DNA from: Cryptomeria japonica
Lineage: Eukaryota; Streptophyta; Pinopsida; Cupressales; Cupressaceae
Assembly: GCF_030272615.1 (NCBI RefSeq)
Contig: NC_081413.1
Coordinates: forward strand, 183,410,951-183,474,950
Direction: 5' to 3'
Length of the DNA: 64,000 nt
Position numbers and translations under genes: made by a program. This document shows, piece by piece, positions 11,833 through 24,200 of this stretch; the stretch's first letter is position 1; every line of letters starts with the position of its first letter. Below the pieces are notes generated by a model. It did no database searches, was not told where the DNA came from, and saw nothing but the letters and a program-made list of their open reading frames with translations.

Positions 11833-11847
11833 ATCGGATATCCGATT
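11833..11847. promoter_or_regulatory. Subterminal palindrome ATCGGATATCCGATT
   Basis: Near-perfect palindrome, also present at 43979-43993 and in variant forms at 43690-43703 and 44013-44028, that is, only in the two subterminal regions of the candidate transposon. Such repeated subterminal words often bind transposase; that role is inference. Confidence 0.45.
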
Positions 11848-11883
11848 GTAATAAGTAAATTCTCTAACTAAATTTGCACATAA

Positions 11884-11960
11884 TTAATCTAATATTTATT
11901 AATATATTAATATATAATATTTTAATATATTAATTTATAAATAAATTAGTATATGATATT
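11884..11960. repeat. AT-rich low-complexity block
   Basis: Runs of TAATATATTAATATATAAT and similar. Confidence 0.8.
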
Positions 11961-11963
11961 AGG

Positions 11964-11967
<4 letters not shown>

Positions 11968-12015
<48 letters not shown>
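11968..12015 (+). repeat. (GA)n microsatellite
   Basis: About 24 uninterrupted AG dinucleotides; forms the left border of the hairpin-word array. Confidence 0.95.
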
Positions 12016-12017
<2 letters not shown>

Positions 12018-12525
12018 AAATCATGTTGTTATGGGTCATATGGTGTCCTAAGGGGTCGTAGGACACTTTATATGACCCCTTAGGACACCATAAGACCCAA
12101 AGCAACCTAATATGGTGTCATAAGTGGTCATATTGTGTCCTAAGGGGTCATATGATGTCTTAAAGGGGTCATATGATACAATATGACCCATAATGACCCA
12201 ATATGGTGTCATAAGGGGTCCTAGGACACCATATGACCCCTTATGACCCCTATGGACACCGTAGGACCCATTATGACACCATATGACTCCTTATGACATC
12301 ATATTGGGTTGTTATGGGTTATATGGTGTCCTAATGGGTCATATTGTGTCATATGACCCCTTTAAGACATCATATGACCCCTTAGGACACAATACGACCC
12401 CTTATGACACCATATTGGGTCGCTTTGGGTCATATGATGTCCTAAGGGGTCATAGGACACAATATGACCCCTTAGGACACCATAAGACCCAAAGCGACCT
12501 AATATGGTGTCATAAGGGGTCATAT
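12016..12525. repeat. Hairpin-word array, left part
   Basis: Built almost wholly from the words GGTCATATGGTGTC, CTAAGGGGTCATAGGACACC and their reverse complements, in both orientations and joined by CCCAAAGCGACC or CCATAATGACC. Neighbouring words make perfect short stems, such as GGTGTCCTA with TAGGACACC. Interrupted at 12525/12526 by a solo LTR. Confidence 0.9.
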
Positions 12526-13963
12526 TGTTGGCATTATGTGAACCGGTATGAGGACATAATGACATTTTGTGTTGTCATTGATGTCAATATGATGAAGAGA
12601 AGAGAACCAGTATAACACTGTGAACCGACGTTTGTGTCAAAGTGAAGCGGTGTGCTTGTTCAAGGTGAATCAGCATATGGTTATGGGAACCGGCACATGG
12701 AAGCGTTGTATGACTACCGGTTGGTAGTCTCAACTTCAGGGTTTCCGGTTGAAGTGCTTCAAGCCAGTGTGGCTCAACCGGTGACTTTGTGTGATGAGTC
12801 AGCATGATAAGGAAGAACAGATCGTGTTGCCACGTATGCCTTGTGTGTGTGAAGGATCTTGCATGAAGGAGATTGTTCCTATCTACCTCAAGAATGTGCG
12901 AAGTTTGTAAACGTTGATAACGTGTGATGGGTTATCAGCCGCCATGAAATCGGTGGAAAACAAATGATGGAGATTAATGCAGTGTGCTCAACAGTCATGA
13001 TTGAACCGTTTGAATTCTTTAACCTAATAGGTTTAGGGTTTAGGGTTTATGCTACCGACCTATCTATTTTCCTATAAGGTCGATGTTGTGATTCTTTCTA
13101 GGGTTGTTGGCAAAAGTTGTGTGTGTATATCCAAGAGAAGAGATACATGATTCTTGCCAGACCAGAGGAGAGAAGTGATACCTGTAGAGTTTAAGTGCAG
13201 AAGGTGAAGAGGAGCTTAAGCGGATCTGTATTGGCATTGAGTGCTGTTACCAGAACATTGTAATACCTGTTGATCTCTAACCACTTCAACAGTTGAGAAA
13301 TCCCTTAACAGGGTAGCTTTAACCGGCTTGCTGTAAATATTTTAATAGGGTGACTCAAAACCATTGAGATCTTGAAATCCTCTAACAAGGTAACCTTTAA
13401 CAGGTTCAACCCCTAACCGAGTATTCTAGCCATCCCTTAACCGGGTGATCCCTAACAGGATCGGTTCCTAACAAAACCTATTGTATCAGTCTTTAACCGG
13501 ACAAGGCTCCTAATAGAGCGGACTTCTAAAGAGTTCAAAAACAAGCTTGTGGGTATTCATCTCCACTGTGGTTTTTCCTAGTTGGGTTTCCATGTGAAAA
13601 ATATGTGTGTCATGTGTGATGTCTTCTTCATATGATGCTATGTTGTTTTTTGTCAAGCGGTGAATTATGTTGATCTAGTTGCTTATATGTATATCTTTGA
13701 TGGTAGTTTACCTGTTCATGCATTAGGGTGAAATGAAAATGAAGTGTTAGATTATATGAGAAGATAAGTGTCAACTAGTTTATGCTTGTCTTAGTTATTC
13801 TGGTTTTTGTCGGTTGTACTCTGTTTAAGGACCAGTGTTACTGTTTGTCTGTCAATGCACAGTGTGTGTAGACAAACCGGTTCAAGAGTGTGTTTTTGTT
13901 TGTACTGATTCACCCCCCCTCTTAGTATTGGTTTAGTACTATTCATTCATCATTGAGTTATCA
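12526..13963 (+). mobile_element. Solo LTR, Copia-type, with perfect 5-bp duplication
   Basis: Starts TGTTGGCATTATGTG and ends GAGTTATCA (TG...CA), 1438 bp, flanked by CATAT at 12521-12525 and 13964-13968. It has TTGTCATTGATGTCAA near its 5' end, a possible TATA region (CTATAAGG, near 13072), the GTGGTTTTTCC and GGGTTTCCATG block at 13568-13595 and GATTCACCCCCCCTCTTAG near its 3' end, like the LTRs at 51012, 56866 and 63021. No internal region follows, so it is the product of LTR-LTR recombination. Confidence 0.9.
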
Positions 13964-13968
13964 CATAT

Positions 13969-15071
13969 TGTGTCCCAAGGGGTCATATGACACAATATGA
14001 CCCATAACGACCAAATATGGTGTCTTAAGGGGTCTTACGACACCATATGACCCCTTATGATACCATATGGTGTTGTTAGGGGTCATATGGTGTCCTAAGG
14101 GGTCATAGGACATAATATGACCCCTTAGGACACAATAGGACCCATAATGACCCAATATGGTATCATAACAAGTCGTATGGTGTCCTCAGGGGTCATAAGA
14201 GTTCATGGGACACCATATGATCCCTAAGGACAACATACGACCCCTTATGAAACCATATGACCCCTTAAGACACCAAATTGTGTCATTATGGGTCATATGG
14301 TGTCCTAAGGGGTCATAGGACACAATATGACCCCTTAGGACACCATAGGACCCAAAGCGACTGAATATGGTGTCATAAGGGGCCATATTGTGTCATAAGG
14401 GGTCATATGATGTCTTAAAGGGGTCATATGACACAATATGACCCATTAGGACATAATATAACCCATAATGACCAAATATGGTGTCATAAGGGGTCATATT
14501 GTGTCCTAAGGGGCCATATAATGTCTTAAGGGGTCATATGACACAATATGCCCCGTTAGGACATAATATGACTCATAACGACCCAATATGGTGTCTTAAG
14601 GGGTCCTAGGACACCATATGACCCCTTATGACACCATATTGGGTCGTTATGGGTCATATTGTGTCCTAATGGGTCGTATTGTGTCATATGACCCCTTTAA
14701 AACATCATATGGCCCCTTAGGACACAATATGATCCCTTATGACAACATATTGGGTCACTTTGGGTCCTATGGTGTCCTAAGGGGTCATAGGACATAATAT
14801 GATCCCTTAGGACACCATAGGTCCTATGACCCCTTAGGACACCATAGGACCCAAAGCCACCCAATATGGTGTCATAAGGGGTCATATGATATCTTAAAGG
14901 GGTCATATGACACAATATGACCCATTAGGATACAATATGACCCATAATGACCAAATATGGTGTCTTAAGGGGTCATATGGTGTCCTAAGGGTCGTAGGAC
15001 ACCATATGACCCCTATGGACACCATAGGACCCCTTATGACACCAATATGACCCATTATGACACAATATGAC

Positions 15072-15073
<2 letters not shown>
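13969..15073. repeat. Hairpin-word array, right part
   Basis: Continuation of the array at 12016-12525 with the same words in both orientations. With the left part, about 1.6 kb. Open frames in it (repeating YDPLGHHMT, LRGHI) arise because the words happen to lack stops on both strands. Confidence 0.9.
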
Positions 15074-15114
<41 letters not shown>

Positions 15115-15178
15115 CCCCCCCCTTAATATCTCTCTCTCCCTCTCCTCCTCTCTCTCTCCCCTAATCTCTCTCTCTCCT

Positions 15179-15224
<46 letters not shown>
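15074..15224 (+). repeat. (CT)n microsatellite, compound
   Basis: CT runs with a C10 interruption (about 15113-15122) and a CTCCTCC-rich middle. It mirrors the (GA)n at 11968-12015, so the array is bordered by complementary tracts. Confidence 0.95.
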
Positions 15225-15226
<2 letters not shown>

Positions 15227-15836
15227 ATATGCAGAGAAATGCAGTCATAAGGGCTTTAATCAACATGTGTCTTTCTTCAAAGTTATGCTTTTATGCTTTG
15301 CAGAGAAACTGGTAAGTTTCATAATTATACAATCTTGTACGTCTTAAAAATGTTTCAAATGATCTATTTATAATTTGACAAACTAATTTATATTAAGTCT
15401 TATAATTTTTTTCTTGTAGCACATTTATTCCACATAAAAAGGTTACTTATTTTGGTCTTCATTTATATACAGGCATTGTTGTACGTAAGCTTTTCTGATA
15501 GGACATGAGGATGTCTGATGCAGATGAAGTGGGATGTTGTATTTGTATATGGATATGAATTGATGTAACTTTGTTATAATGATATACAATGTCCATGAGA
15601 AAATTGGTTTAATTATATTGATGATATACAATGTATCTGTACATGAGTACATTGGTGTAGTTGTATTGATAATGAAAAAAAAATCATGTTTTCATATCCC
15701 TTCATGGATGTCACATGCAAGTGTAATGGTAATTATGTGTATACAATATATGAAAATATTGATGATCATTATGTGTCTACAGTGTAATGCTTGTTTATCT
15801 ATATTTTTTATTGAACACATTAGGGCCATAGATTTC
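15225..15836. other. Spacer between hairpin array and satellite
   Basis: No convincing gene. A short direct duplication, TTGATGATATACAATGT-type, lies at 15575-15665 (GATATACAATGTCCATGAGAAAATTGG, then GATATACAATGTATCTGTACATGAGTACATTGG). Confidence 0.5.
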
Positions 15837-18800
15837 GAGATATGATTTTGTAGGGACCCCTCTCGTGGCCCTGTAGGTTCAAACGAATCGTTCGCAGGTG
15901 CCACGGATTCCGAGTTAGGGCCCATCAAAGTTTGAAAATTTTTAGCACTTAGGGCGCTCAAGGGATGACGCCGGTAGGATATGACCCTGAGAATTCAAAC
16001 GAGTGGGGGGGAAAAATAGGACCATACATAGGGTAATAATGCCTAACTGGACATGTCGGAGCCGATGGTTCATCATCGCGACGAGCAGAATGAGAAATTG
16101 GCCATGAGACAACATTTGAATGAATGAGACTGACGATTTTTTCGCCCACTGAAAAATTGTTCCCCTAATAAAATCATAGGGAAACTTGAAAAACCGATAT
16201 AGGCTTTTGTAGGGACCCCTCTCGTGGCCACGTAGGTTCAAACAAATCATTCGTAGGTACCACGGATTTCGAGTTAGGGCCCATCAAATTTTGACAATTT
16301 TTAGCACTTAAGGCGCTCAAGGGACGATGTCGGTAGGGTATGACTCCGAGCGTTCGACCGAATGGGGGTATAAATAGGAGCATGTATAGGGTAATAGTGC
16401 CTAACTTGACATGTTAGAGTTAACGGTTCATCATTGCGATGAGCAGAACGACAAATTGGCCACGAGACAACATTCAATTGAATGAGACTGATGATTTTTT
16501 CGCCCATTGAAAAATTGTTGCCCCAATAAAACCATACGGAAAATTGACAAACTAAGATAGGATTTTGTAGGTACCCCTCTCATGGCCCCGTAGGTTCAAA
16601 CAGATCATTTGTAGGTGCCATGGGTTCCAAGTTAGGGCCCGTCAAAGTTTGACAATTTTTAGCACTTAGGGCGCTCAAGGGACAATGCTGGTAGGGTATG
16701 ACCCCGAGCGTTCGATTGAGTGGGGGGGGGGGAAATAGGAGCACGCATAGGGTAATAATGGCTAACTGGACATGTTGGAGCTAATGGTTCATCATCACGA
16801 TGAGCAAAACGAGAAATTGGCCACGAGACAACATTTGAATGAATGAGACTGACAATTTTTTTGCCAACTGAAAAATTGCTGCCCTAATAAAACCGTAGGG
16901 AAAAATGAAAAATCGAGATAGGTTTTTGTAGGGACCCCTCTCATGGCCTCATAGGTTCAAACAGATCATTCGTAGGTACCACAAATTTTGAGTTAGGGCC
17001 CATCAAAGTTTGACAATTTTTAGCACTTAGGGTGCTCAAGGGACAACGTCGGTAGGGTATGACCCCGAGCGTTCGACCGAGTGGGGGGGAAAAATAGGAG
17101 CATGCATAGGGTAATAATGTCTAAATAGACATGTCAGAGTCGAAAGTTCGTCATCGCAACGAGAAGAACAAGAAATTGGCCACGAGACAACATTCGAATG
17201 AATGAGACTGACGATTTTTTTGCCCACTGAAAAATTGCTGCCCTAATAAAACCGTAGGGAAACTTACAAAATCAAGATAAGATTTTCTAGGGACCCCTCT
17301 TGTGGCCTCGTAGGTTCAAATAGATCATTCACAGGTGCCACGGATTCTGAGTTAGGGCCCATCAAAGTTTGACAATTTTTAGCACTTGGGGCGCTCAAGG
17401 GACGACGTCAGTAGGGTATGACCCCGAGTGTTCGACCAAGTGGGGGAGAAAAATAGGAGCATGCATAGGGTAATAATGCCTAACTGGACATGTTGGAGCT
17501 GACGGTTCATCATCGCAACAAGCAGAACGAGAAATTGGCCACGAGACAACATTCGAATGGATGAGTGACAATTTTTTCACCAACTGAAAAACTGTTGCCC
17601 TAATAAAATTGTAGGGAAACATGAAAATACGAGATAGGATTTTTTAGGGACCCCTCTCATGGTCTCATACGCTTAAATAGATTGTTAGTAAGTACCACAG
17701 ATTCTGAATTAGGGCCCGTCAAAGTTTGACAATTTTTAGCACTTAAGGCGTTCGAGGGACGACGTCAGTAGGGTATGACCCCAAGCGTTCGACTGAGTGG
17801 GGGGGATAAATAGGAGCATGCATAGGGTAATAATGTTTAACTGGACATGTCGGAGTTGACGGTTCGACATCACGACGAGCAGAATGAGAAATTGGCCACG
17901 AGACAACATTCGAATGAATGAGACTGACGATTTTTTTGCCCACCGAAAAATTGCTGCCCTAATAAAACCATAGGGAAGATTGCAAAACCGAGATAGGATT
18001 TTGTAGGGACCCCTCTCATGGCCCCGTAGGTTCATGTGGATTGTTTGTAGGTGTCATATATTCCGAGCTAGGGCCCATCAAAGTTTGACAATTTTTAGCA
18101 CTTAGGGTGCTCAAGGGACGATGTCAGTAGGGTATGACCCAAAACGTTCGACCGAGTGGGGGGGGGGGAAATAGGAGCATGCATAGGGTAATAATGCCTA
18201 ACTAGACATGTCGGAGCCGACGGTTCATCATCGCAATGAGAAGAACGAGAAATTGACCATGAGACAACATACGAATGAATGACACTGATGATTTTTTTGC
18301 CAACCAAAAAATTGTTGCCTTAATAAAACCGTAGGGAAACATGAAAAACCGAGATAGGCTTTTGTAGGTACCCCTCTCATGGTTCTGTAGGTTCAAATAG
18401 ATCATTTGCATGTACCACGGATTCCAAGTTAGGGCCCGTCAAAGTTTGACAATTTTTAGCACTTAGGACGCTCAAGGGCCAACGTCGGTAGGGTATGACC
18501 CCTTGCATTTGACTGAGCGGGGGGGAAAAATAGGAGCATGCATAGGGTAATAATGTCTAACTAGGCATGTCGGAGTTGACGGTTCATCATCGCGGCAAGC
18601 AGAACGAGAAATTGGTCGTGAGACAACATTCGAATGAATGAGACTGACAATTTTTTTGCCCACTGAAAAATTGCTGCCCTAATAAAACCATAGGGAAACA
18701 TGAAAAAATGAGATAGGATTTTGTAGGGACCCCTCTCGTGGCCCCATAGGCTCAAATGGATCATTTGTAGGTACCATGGATTCCGAGTTAGGGCCCGTCA

Positions 18801-19488
18801 AAGTTTAACAATTTTTAGCACTTAGGGCACTCAAGGGATCACGTCGATAGGGTATGACCCCGAGCGTTCGACCGAGTGGGGGGGGGGAATAGGCACATGC
18901 ATAGGGTAATAATGTCTAACTAAACATGTCAGAGCTGATGGTTCATCATCGCAATGAGCAAAACGAGAAATTGGCCATGAGACAACATTCGAATGAATGA
19001 GAGTGATGATTTTTTCGCCAACCGAAAAATTGCTGCCCTAATAAAATCGTAGGGAAACTTGAAAAACTGAGATAGGATTTTGTAGGGACCCCTCTCGTGG
19101 CCTTGTAGATTCAAACAGATCATTTGCAGGTGCCATTAATTCCGAGTTAGGGCCTGTCAAAGTTTGACATTTTTTAGCACTTAGGGTGCTCAAGGGACGC
19201 ATTGGTAGGGTATGACCCCGAGCGTTCGACCGAGTGGGAGGAAAAAATAGGAGCATGCATAAGGTAATAATGCCTAACTGGACATGTCGGAGCTGACGGT
19301 TCATCATCGCAAAGAGTAGAACAAGAAATTAGCCACGAGACAACATTCGAATGAATGAGACTGACGATTTTTTCACCAACCGAAAAATTGTTGCCCTAAT
19401 AAAACCGTAGGGAAACTTGAAAAACCGAGATAGGCTTTTGTAGGGACCCCTCTTGTGGCGCCGTAGGTTCAAATAGATCATTCACAAG
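15837..19488. repeat. 359-bp satellite array, part 1 (about 10.2 units)
   Basis: The landmark TAGGGACCCCTCTC starts at 15851, 16210, 16568, 16929, 17288, 17645, 18004, 18365, 18724, 19082 and 19441, giving spacings of 357-361 bp. Each unit holds GTTTGACAATTTTTAGCACTTAGG and GGTATGACCCCGAGCGTTCG and a G-run of variable length. Differences between units are often CG to TG or CA. The array is cut mid-unit by the gypsy element and resumes at 39446. Confidence 0.95.
19484..19488 (+). other. Target duplication, left (ACAAG)
   Basis: Partner ACAGG at 39446-39450; neighbouring satellite units have CACAGGT at this place, so the empty site is known. Confidence 0.8.
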
Positions 19489-19869
19489 TGTTATCACTAT
19501 TTAAAAATGGGTGTGCTTTTTCCATTATTGGCTAAGTCTAAATTTTTTTGAGTCTGGTATGTTCTTATTGCTTCAAGGTTGTTTTAAATCCTAATGGGTT
19601 TAGGGTTTAGGTTCTAATTCGCTTTAATGACTGTTAAAAAACCCTTTGGCTTCTATTTTTGCATTAATTTATTCACTTAAGTAATGGGTCCCTTTGTCAT
19701 GAAGTGTTCCCCCCCCTTGTAATTTACCTAGTAGTCCCTTCAATTGTTTATATCTCGCTTTTAAATATGCCTTTTCCTAAATGTCTGTCGGGCCTTGTAA
19801 GCATCAAACAACTGTCTATTGATCTAACGGTCCATGTTGATTCATGACCTAAAAATACTCACAATTTAT

Positions 19870-20930
19870 CCATCGCGAAATACCGAAAGGTAGAAAGGTG
19901 GACCTGACACATAGGTTCAAGCCAAAGTTAAATACCGGTCAAGTCCCATCTGATCGGACAAACAACATGAGTTAGTGAGATCAAGATAAATGTGGTTTAC
20001 TCTTCGCGAAGTCGTGAAAAGGTTCGGCGGGACCCAACAATGAGGACATTCCCTTCAGTTAAAAGGTAATCAAGTCACGCCAAGATCAATGACTTGCGTT
20101 GTTTCGTGGCTGAGAGATGCTTATGGTTTACTCATCACGAAGTCGTGAAAAGGGTTGGTGGGCCCAAAGGGCAGGATAAACACGAACTTAAAAGGCATTC
20201 ATCTTTGTTTTAATCCGATGGTTCTCGTGACTTCGTGGCCGTAAGTTGAATGATGATTAGTGTTCACGAAGTCGTGAAAGATGGGTGGAAGTCACACGTA
20301 AGTGTGATGTGGCAAAATAGCTACTACTTTTGTGGGGCTCGATAGGAATATGTCAAGTGACACGTAGTTCTAAAAGGATTATTAAGGGCCTGCTAGGGTG
20401 TAACCAACGGTTATGTGGGAATAATAAAAGATGGCACGTGACAGATCCAGAATGAGACCCAAGAGAGTTGCCATGGCTAATGGTTGACTGCCATGTGGCA
20501 TGTATTTACTGATGAAAAGGTTGGGTAAGTGGTTCCCGGATGCAAGGCCCACTTAAAAGGCAGTCATCTCTATTTTGATCTGACGATTCTCATCGATTCG
20601 TGGCCCGAAGATACCCACAGATTAATCTTTGCAAAATGGCGAAAACCACTAACCATCAGGGTGAGGTGCGATTAGTTAGAAAGATTGACGACCCCGGTTG
20701 GAATTAAAGGTCGGGTGACTTAAGTTAGATCTAACGCTTGGCGTGGCTTTGCAGAGGGGAAGTGCTTGATTGTTAAGTATCGCGAAGTGGCGAAAAGATG
20801 GTAGGGCTCTGAACTTAAGCAGAGAGATTAAGCAAAGGTAAAGACAATACAAGTTCCCATGATCCAACGATCAACGTTGCTTTGTGAAAGAAAAGAGTGT
20901 GGGTTTTATGCATTACGAAATAGCGAAAAA
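19870..20930 (+). repeat. Degenerate U3 repeat with CGCGAAGTCGCGAAA-type core
   Basis: The core CGCGAARTSGYGAAA occurs near 19873, 20005, 20135, 20265, 20635, 20780 and 20914, several of these about 130 bases apart and preceded by gapped CTTCGTGGCC words. The first four are the most regular. The right LTR repeats the pattern from 33540 to 34590. An enhancer-like role is inference. Confidence 0.55.
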
Positions 20931-21287
20931 GTGAAATAGAGGAAAGACTCAGAGGAATCATGACCCGTTGGAAGCATTTTTGAATTTGATTTGGTAAAAT
21001 CAATTATGAAAAGAAAGCCGAAGCATGCAGAGTTAATTCCTAAAAAACTTAAATGCCAACTTCTCTTCTGTAGTCTGCATCAACTTAATTGCTAATATAG
21101 TTTCATCAAAGTTTTTTGCAGAGCGAATTGTTGTAGAGCGAATTGTTGCAGAGTAATTCTCTTCAGGTGAATAATCAGGTTTTTAAGCTTTTCTTGATAA
21201 CTCTGGTTTGTTCTCAAATATTTTTCATGTGAAATACTTTGTTAGAGGTCTGTGCTAGTTGCTGGTGGTGTGGTTGCTCATCCCAAA

Positions 21288-24200
21288 ATGGCTCCTAGAA
21301 AGGAATTCATCGGGAAGGTGGGATACCAAGAACGAAATATATGTGATGATTTTTTAGAACAATTAACTATGTCCACCAATGCTGGGGCTAAGATCAAAGA
21401 ATTAGTGCCCAAACACCCTCATCTAAAAATTGGAGATGGCTTGTACGATAAGGGTAATTTGTTGAGAGACCCTGAAATAGGAATGTCAGGCTTAGGACTT
21501 TTCAAAGTCAGTTTTGGGCAAAGAAATTCCTCTGCTCCTGTGAATGGCATATGGGAACAAGATGTAGGGAAGCTAGTGGTCCCAGGTGTTTTTATGGATA
21601 CAGACCTATTGACTTTGATTGCACAGAACTATGACTCTATGGCAAGCTGCATCTGGAACATAAAGGGGTCAGTCCTGATTGAAAACATAAAGATGAATTT
21701 AGAAAGGCTTCCAAACTCAGTGAATCCTCCAATTTATTAGAACCTATTGATTTTGAATCATTAGGCCAGATTTACAACGTACAGAGGGATCATCTTAGGA
21801 ATGGCCCATTAAGAGAGTTCTTTGTGAAGATAGGAGGGTTGACAGTTGTAGGCCCCAGCACAATGGAACCATTCTCCCTCAATTTACTCACCTTGAGAGC
21901 TAAGGGTATGTATTGGGCCTTGTGCCAGATCTTTGGGGAAGATGCTGGAAAGAATATGCCTACCCATTATATGTTGATGATTGCCCAAATTCTGAATCCT
22001 TCGTTGGCCATTGCATTTGATTATGCTCCATACCTTGCTGATGCCATTCATAAAGGCTTAATAGGAATCAAGAATGGTAAGGTTGACAAGCCATTTGGAT
22101 GGTATTCTATGTTAATGCACATGTTCCTGCTCAAGGGTGCTGAATACTTTGCAAAGGAGATGGACCTGATTAAAGTCAAGGATAATGAGGAAATGCCAGT
22201 ACAATTGTGGAGTACTATCTTATCATGGGATAGAGAGGATGCAAGTTATCTGAAGTTTGATAGATGCTTTGCATCCAAGATTAGAATCCTCTTATGTAGA
22301 GAAAACCCTAGAATCCCTAAAGCTCTATTGGAATTAATTAGACCTAAGGAGTTTACAGAGGATATCAAGATTGCTCACAATTGGGGAGACATCTATTTGT
22401 ACCCTGTGTCTACTGTTTTCAGAGTGTTTGGATTTAGAGGCACCCCTTATTGATTACCCTATCAGGTCCCATTGAAAATAGGGATTGCAGAAGTGCTAAG
22501 ACAGATTGGAGGGGTGCAGGAAGCTGAGCTGACTAACAGAGGTAAAGGGACTATTTTCCCAACTATTACCATGGCCCACCATTTTGTAATCACTAAGGGT
22601 GGATGGAGATTCTTTGAAGATTTCTTTAAACCATATAGGTTATCAACTACAATGTCAAGATGTGAAGACCCTGAGGACTTCTTCAATGACATGTTGAGGA
22701 AAAGAGCAGTGTGCAGAGGTAGGCCTCATCAATTTCAGTTTCCTGAGGATTTAATTAGGAATGAGTTTAGCTTAGATGAGCAGGAACTAAGGAAGAAGAA
22801 GTGGGTGGCATATAAGAAAGCCCTTGATTTTATTCATGAATTTGACATTAGCTATGACCCTCTATCTAGTTTCACCCCATTAGAGGAGAAAATAAAGTTT
22901 CTGATTCTTTATTTTGAAGATGTAATGCAGACCCTAAAGGAAAAAAGAGAGGCCATAATGCAAAATGATCTTGATAAGGTTAAGATGGTCTTGGCCAAGC
23001 CTAATTTTGCTAAATTAATCCCACTAGATGACTATGCAATGCTCAAGAGACCAAAGTACACTGTAATGATGCCAGTGACAGGTGAGCCTTCCTCTTCAAA
23101 AGGGAAAAGGAAAGTTGAAGATATTGTAGACATTCAGGATTCCCCTAAGAGGTGAAAGGTGGGAGAAGAAATTGAAACTGATGAGCCTCAATATTCCCCA
23201 TCTTAATCTCCTATCCACATTAGAGATGAACAAGCTATGGCTGAGCAATTATTGTAGTTAGGGAGTCTTGGTGAGATTGCCTATACTTATGAGGGGACCC
23301 AAGAAGGGATGCCCAAAGAGCCACTAGATGCTGAAATGGATTTAACCGATGGTGAGTTAAAAGGCCAAGAATTGGACCTTACTGTTAAGCAAGCTAGTGA
23401 AAAATTCCTAGCTGACAACAAATTCGTTACATCAGGAGCTTTTCTACAATTTCTCTGGAAACAAAACATTGGTCAATTCAAAATCAGATGTGAGAAAAGG
23501 GTAAATGAACAGCCTCTCAAAGATGCAGCCCAAATAGAAGAAGAAGTTAAGCAAGAAATGAAATAGGAGTTCAAAGCAATCACCCCTGAGAAAGTGAGGG
23601 ATATGTTGGATAAAGTTGGTGTGTTAATTCTCCCAGAATGGGATATAGCTGATGCATTGATCCTTGATGTAGTACGAAAGGAAGCAAAGCCAATGGAAGG
23701 TGTGACCTTCAACAAGGATAATGCTACCCTTGTCCTATGGTCTTTAAAGAAAGATGAGAACAGGAGGAAGAAAAATGCCTCAGATTCTAGCCTCTTTGGA
23801 GGAATGATTGTCAAGATGGTTCAGGACATAGGAGTGGTGGAGGTAGCTAATACTATTCTAGAAACTATAAAGTTTAATGTAGTAGTAGAAGAGAAAGAAG
23901 CCCAAGAAAAGGCTACTCTCCATTTGAAGTTGGAACTGTTTTAAAATCTTATAATGAATTTAAGGAATGAATAGCCAATAGGGACAACATCATCACTAAA
24001 CTCCAGAGCCAACTGGCAAGTCAACATCATCAAGGTGAGCCTTCAACATTGATGATCGCTTCCTCTCTAGCAAGACCCCCACCTACTAGTCCAATTGTAG
24101 AATTTCCCCCTTCTCCTATGCCTTCTGGTTTCCAACCGGCTAAGACTTATCAGCAAGAAATGGAAAAGTTGAAACAAGCCCAAGCCTTATTTGCAAGCAA

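Noticed and set aside
12283-14915. Open frames of 60-110 codons on both strands with YDPLGHHMT repeats
   Set aside because: Both strands are open because the array words lack stops; the peptides are translations of a simple repeat.
15942-19307. Minus-strand open frames of 60-102 codons in almost every satellite unit
   Set aside because: They recur only because the 359-bp unit recurs; 359 is not a multiple of three, frames do not join, and no start or motif is favoured.
15837-19488. CRISPR-like regular spacing
   Set aside because: Units are 359 bp head to tail with no unique spacers and the DNA is plant.
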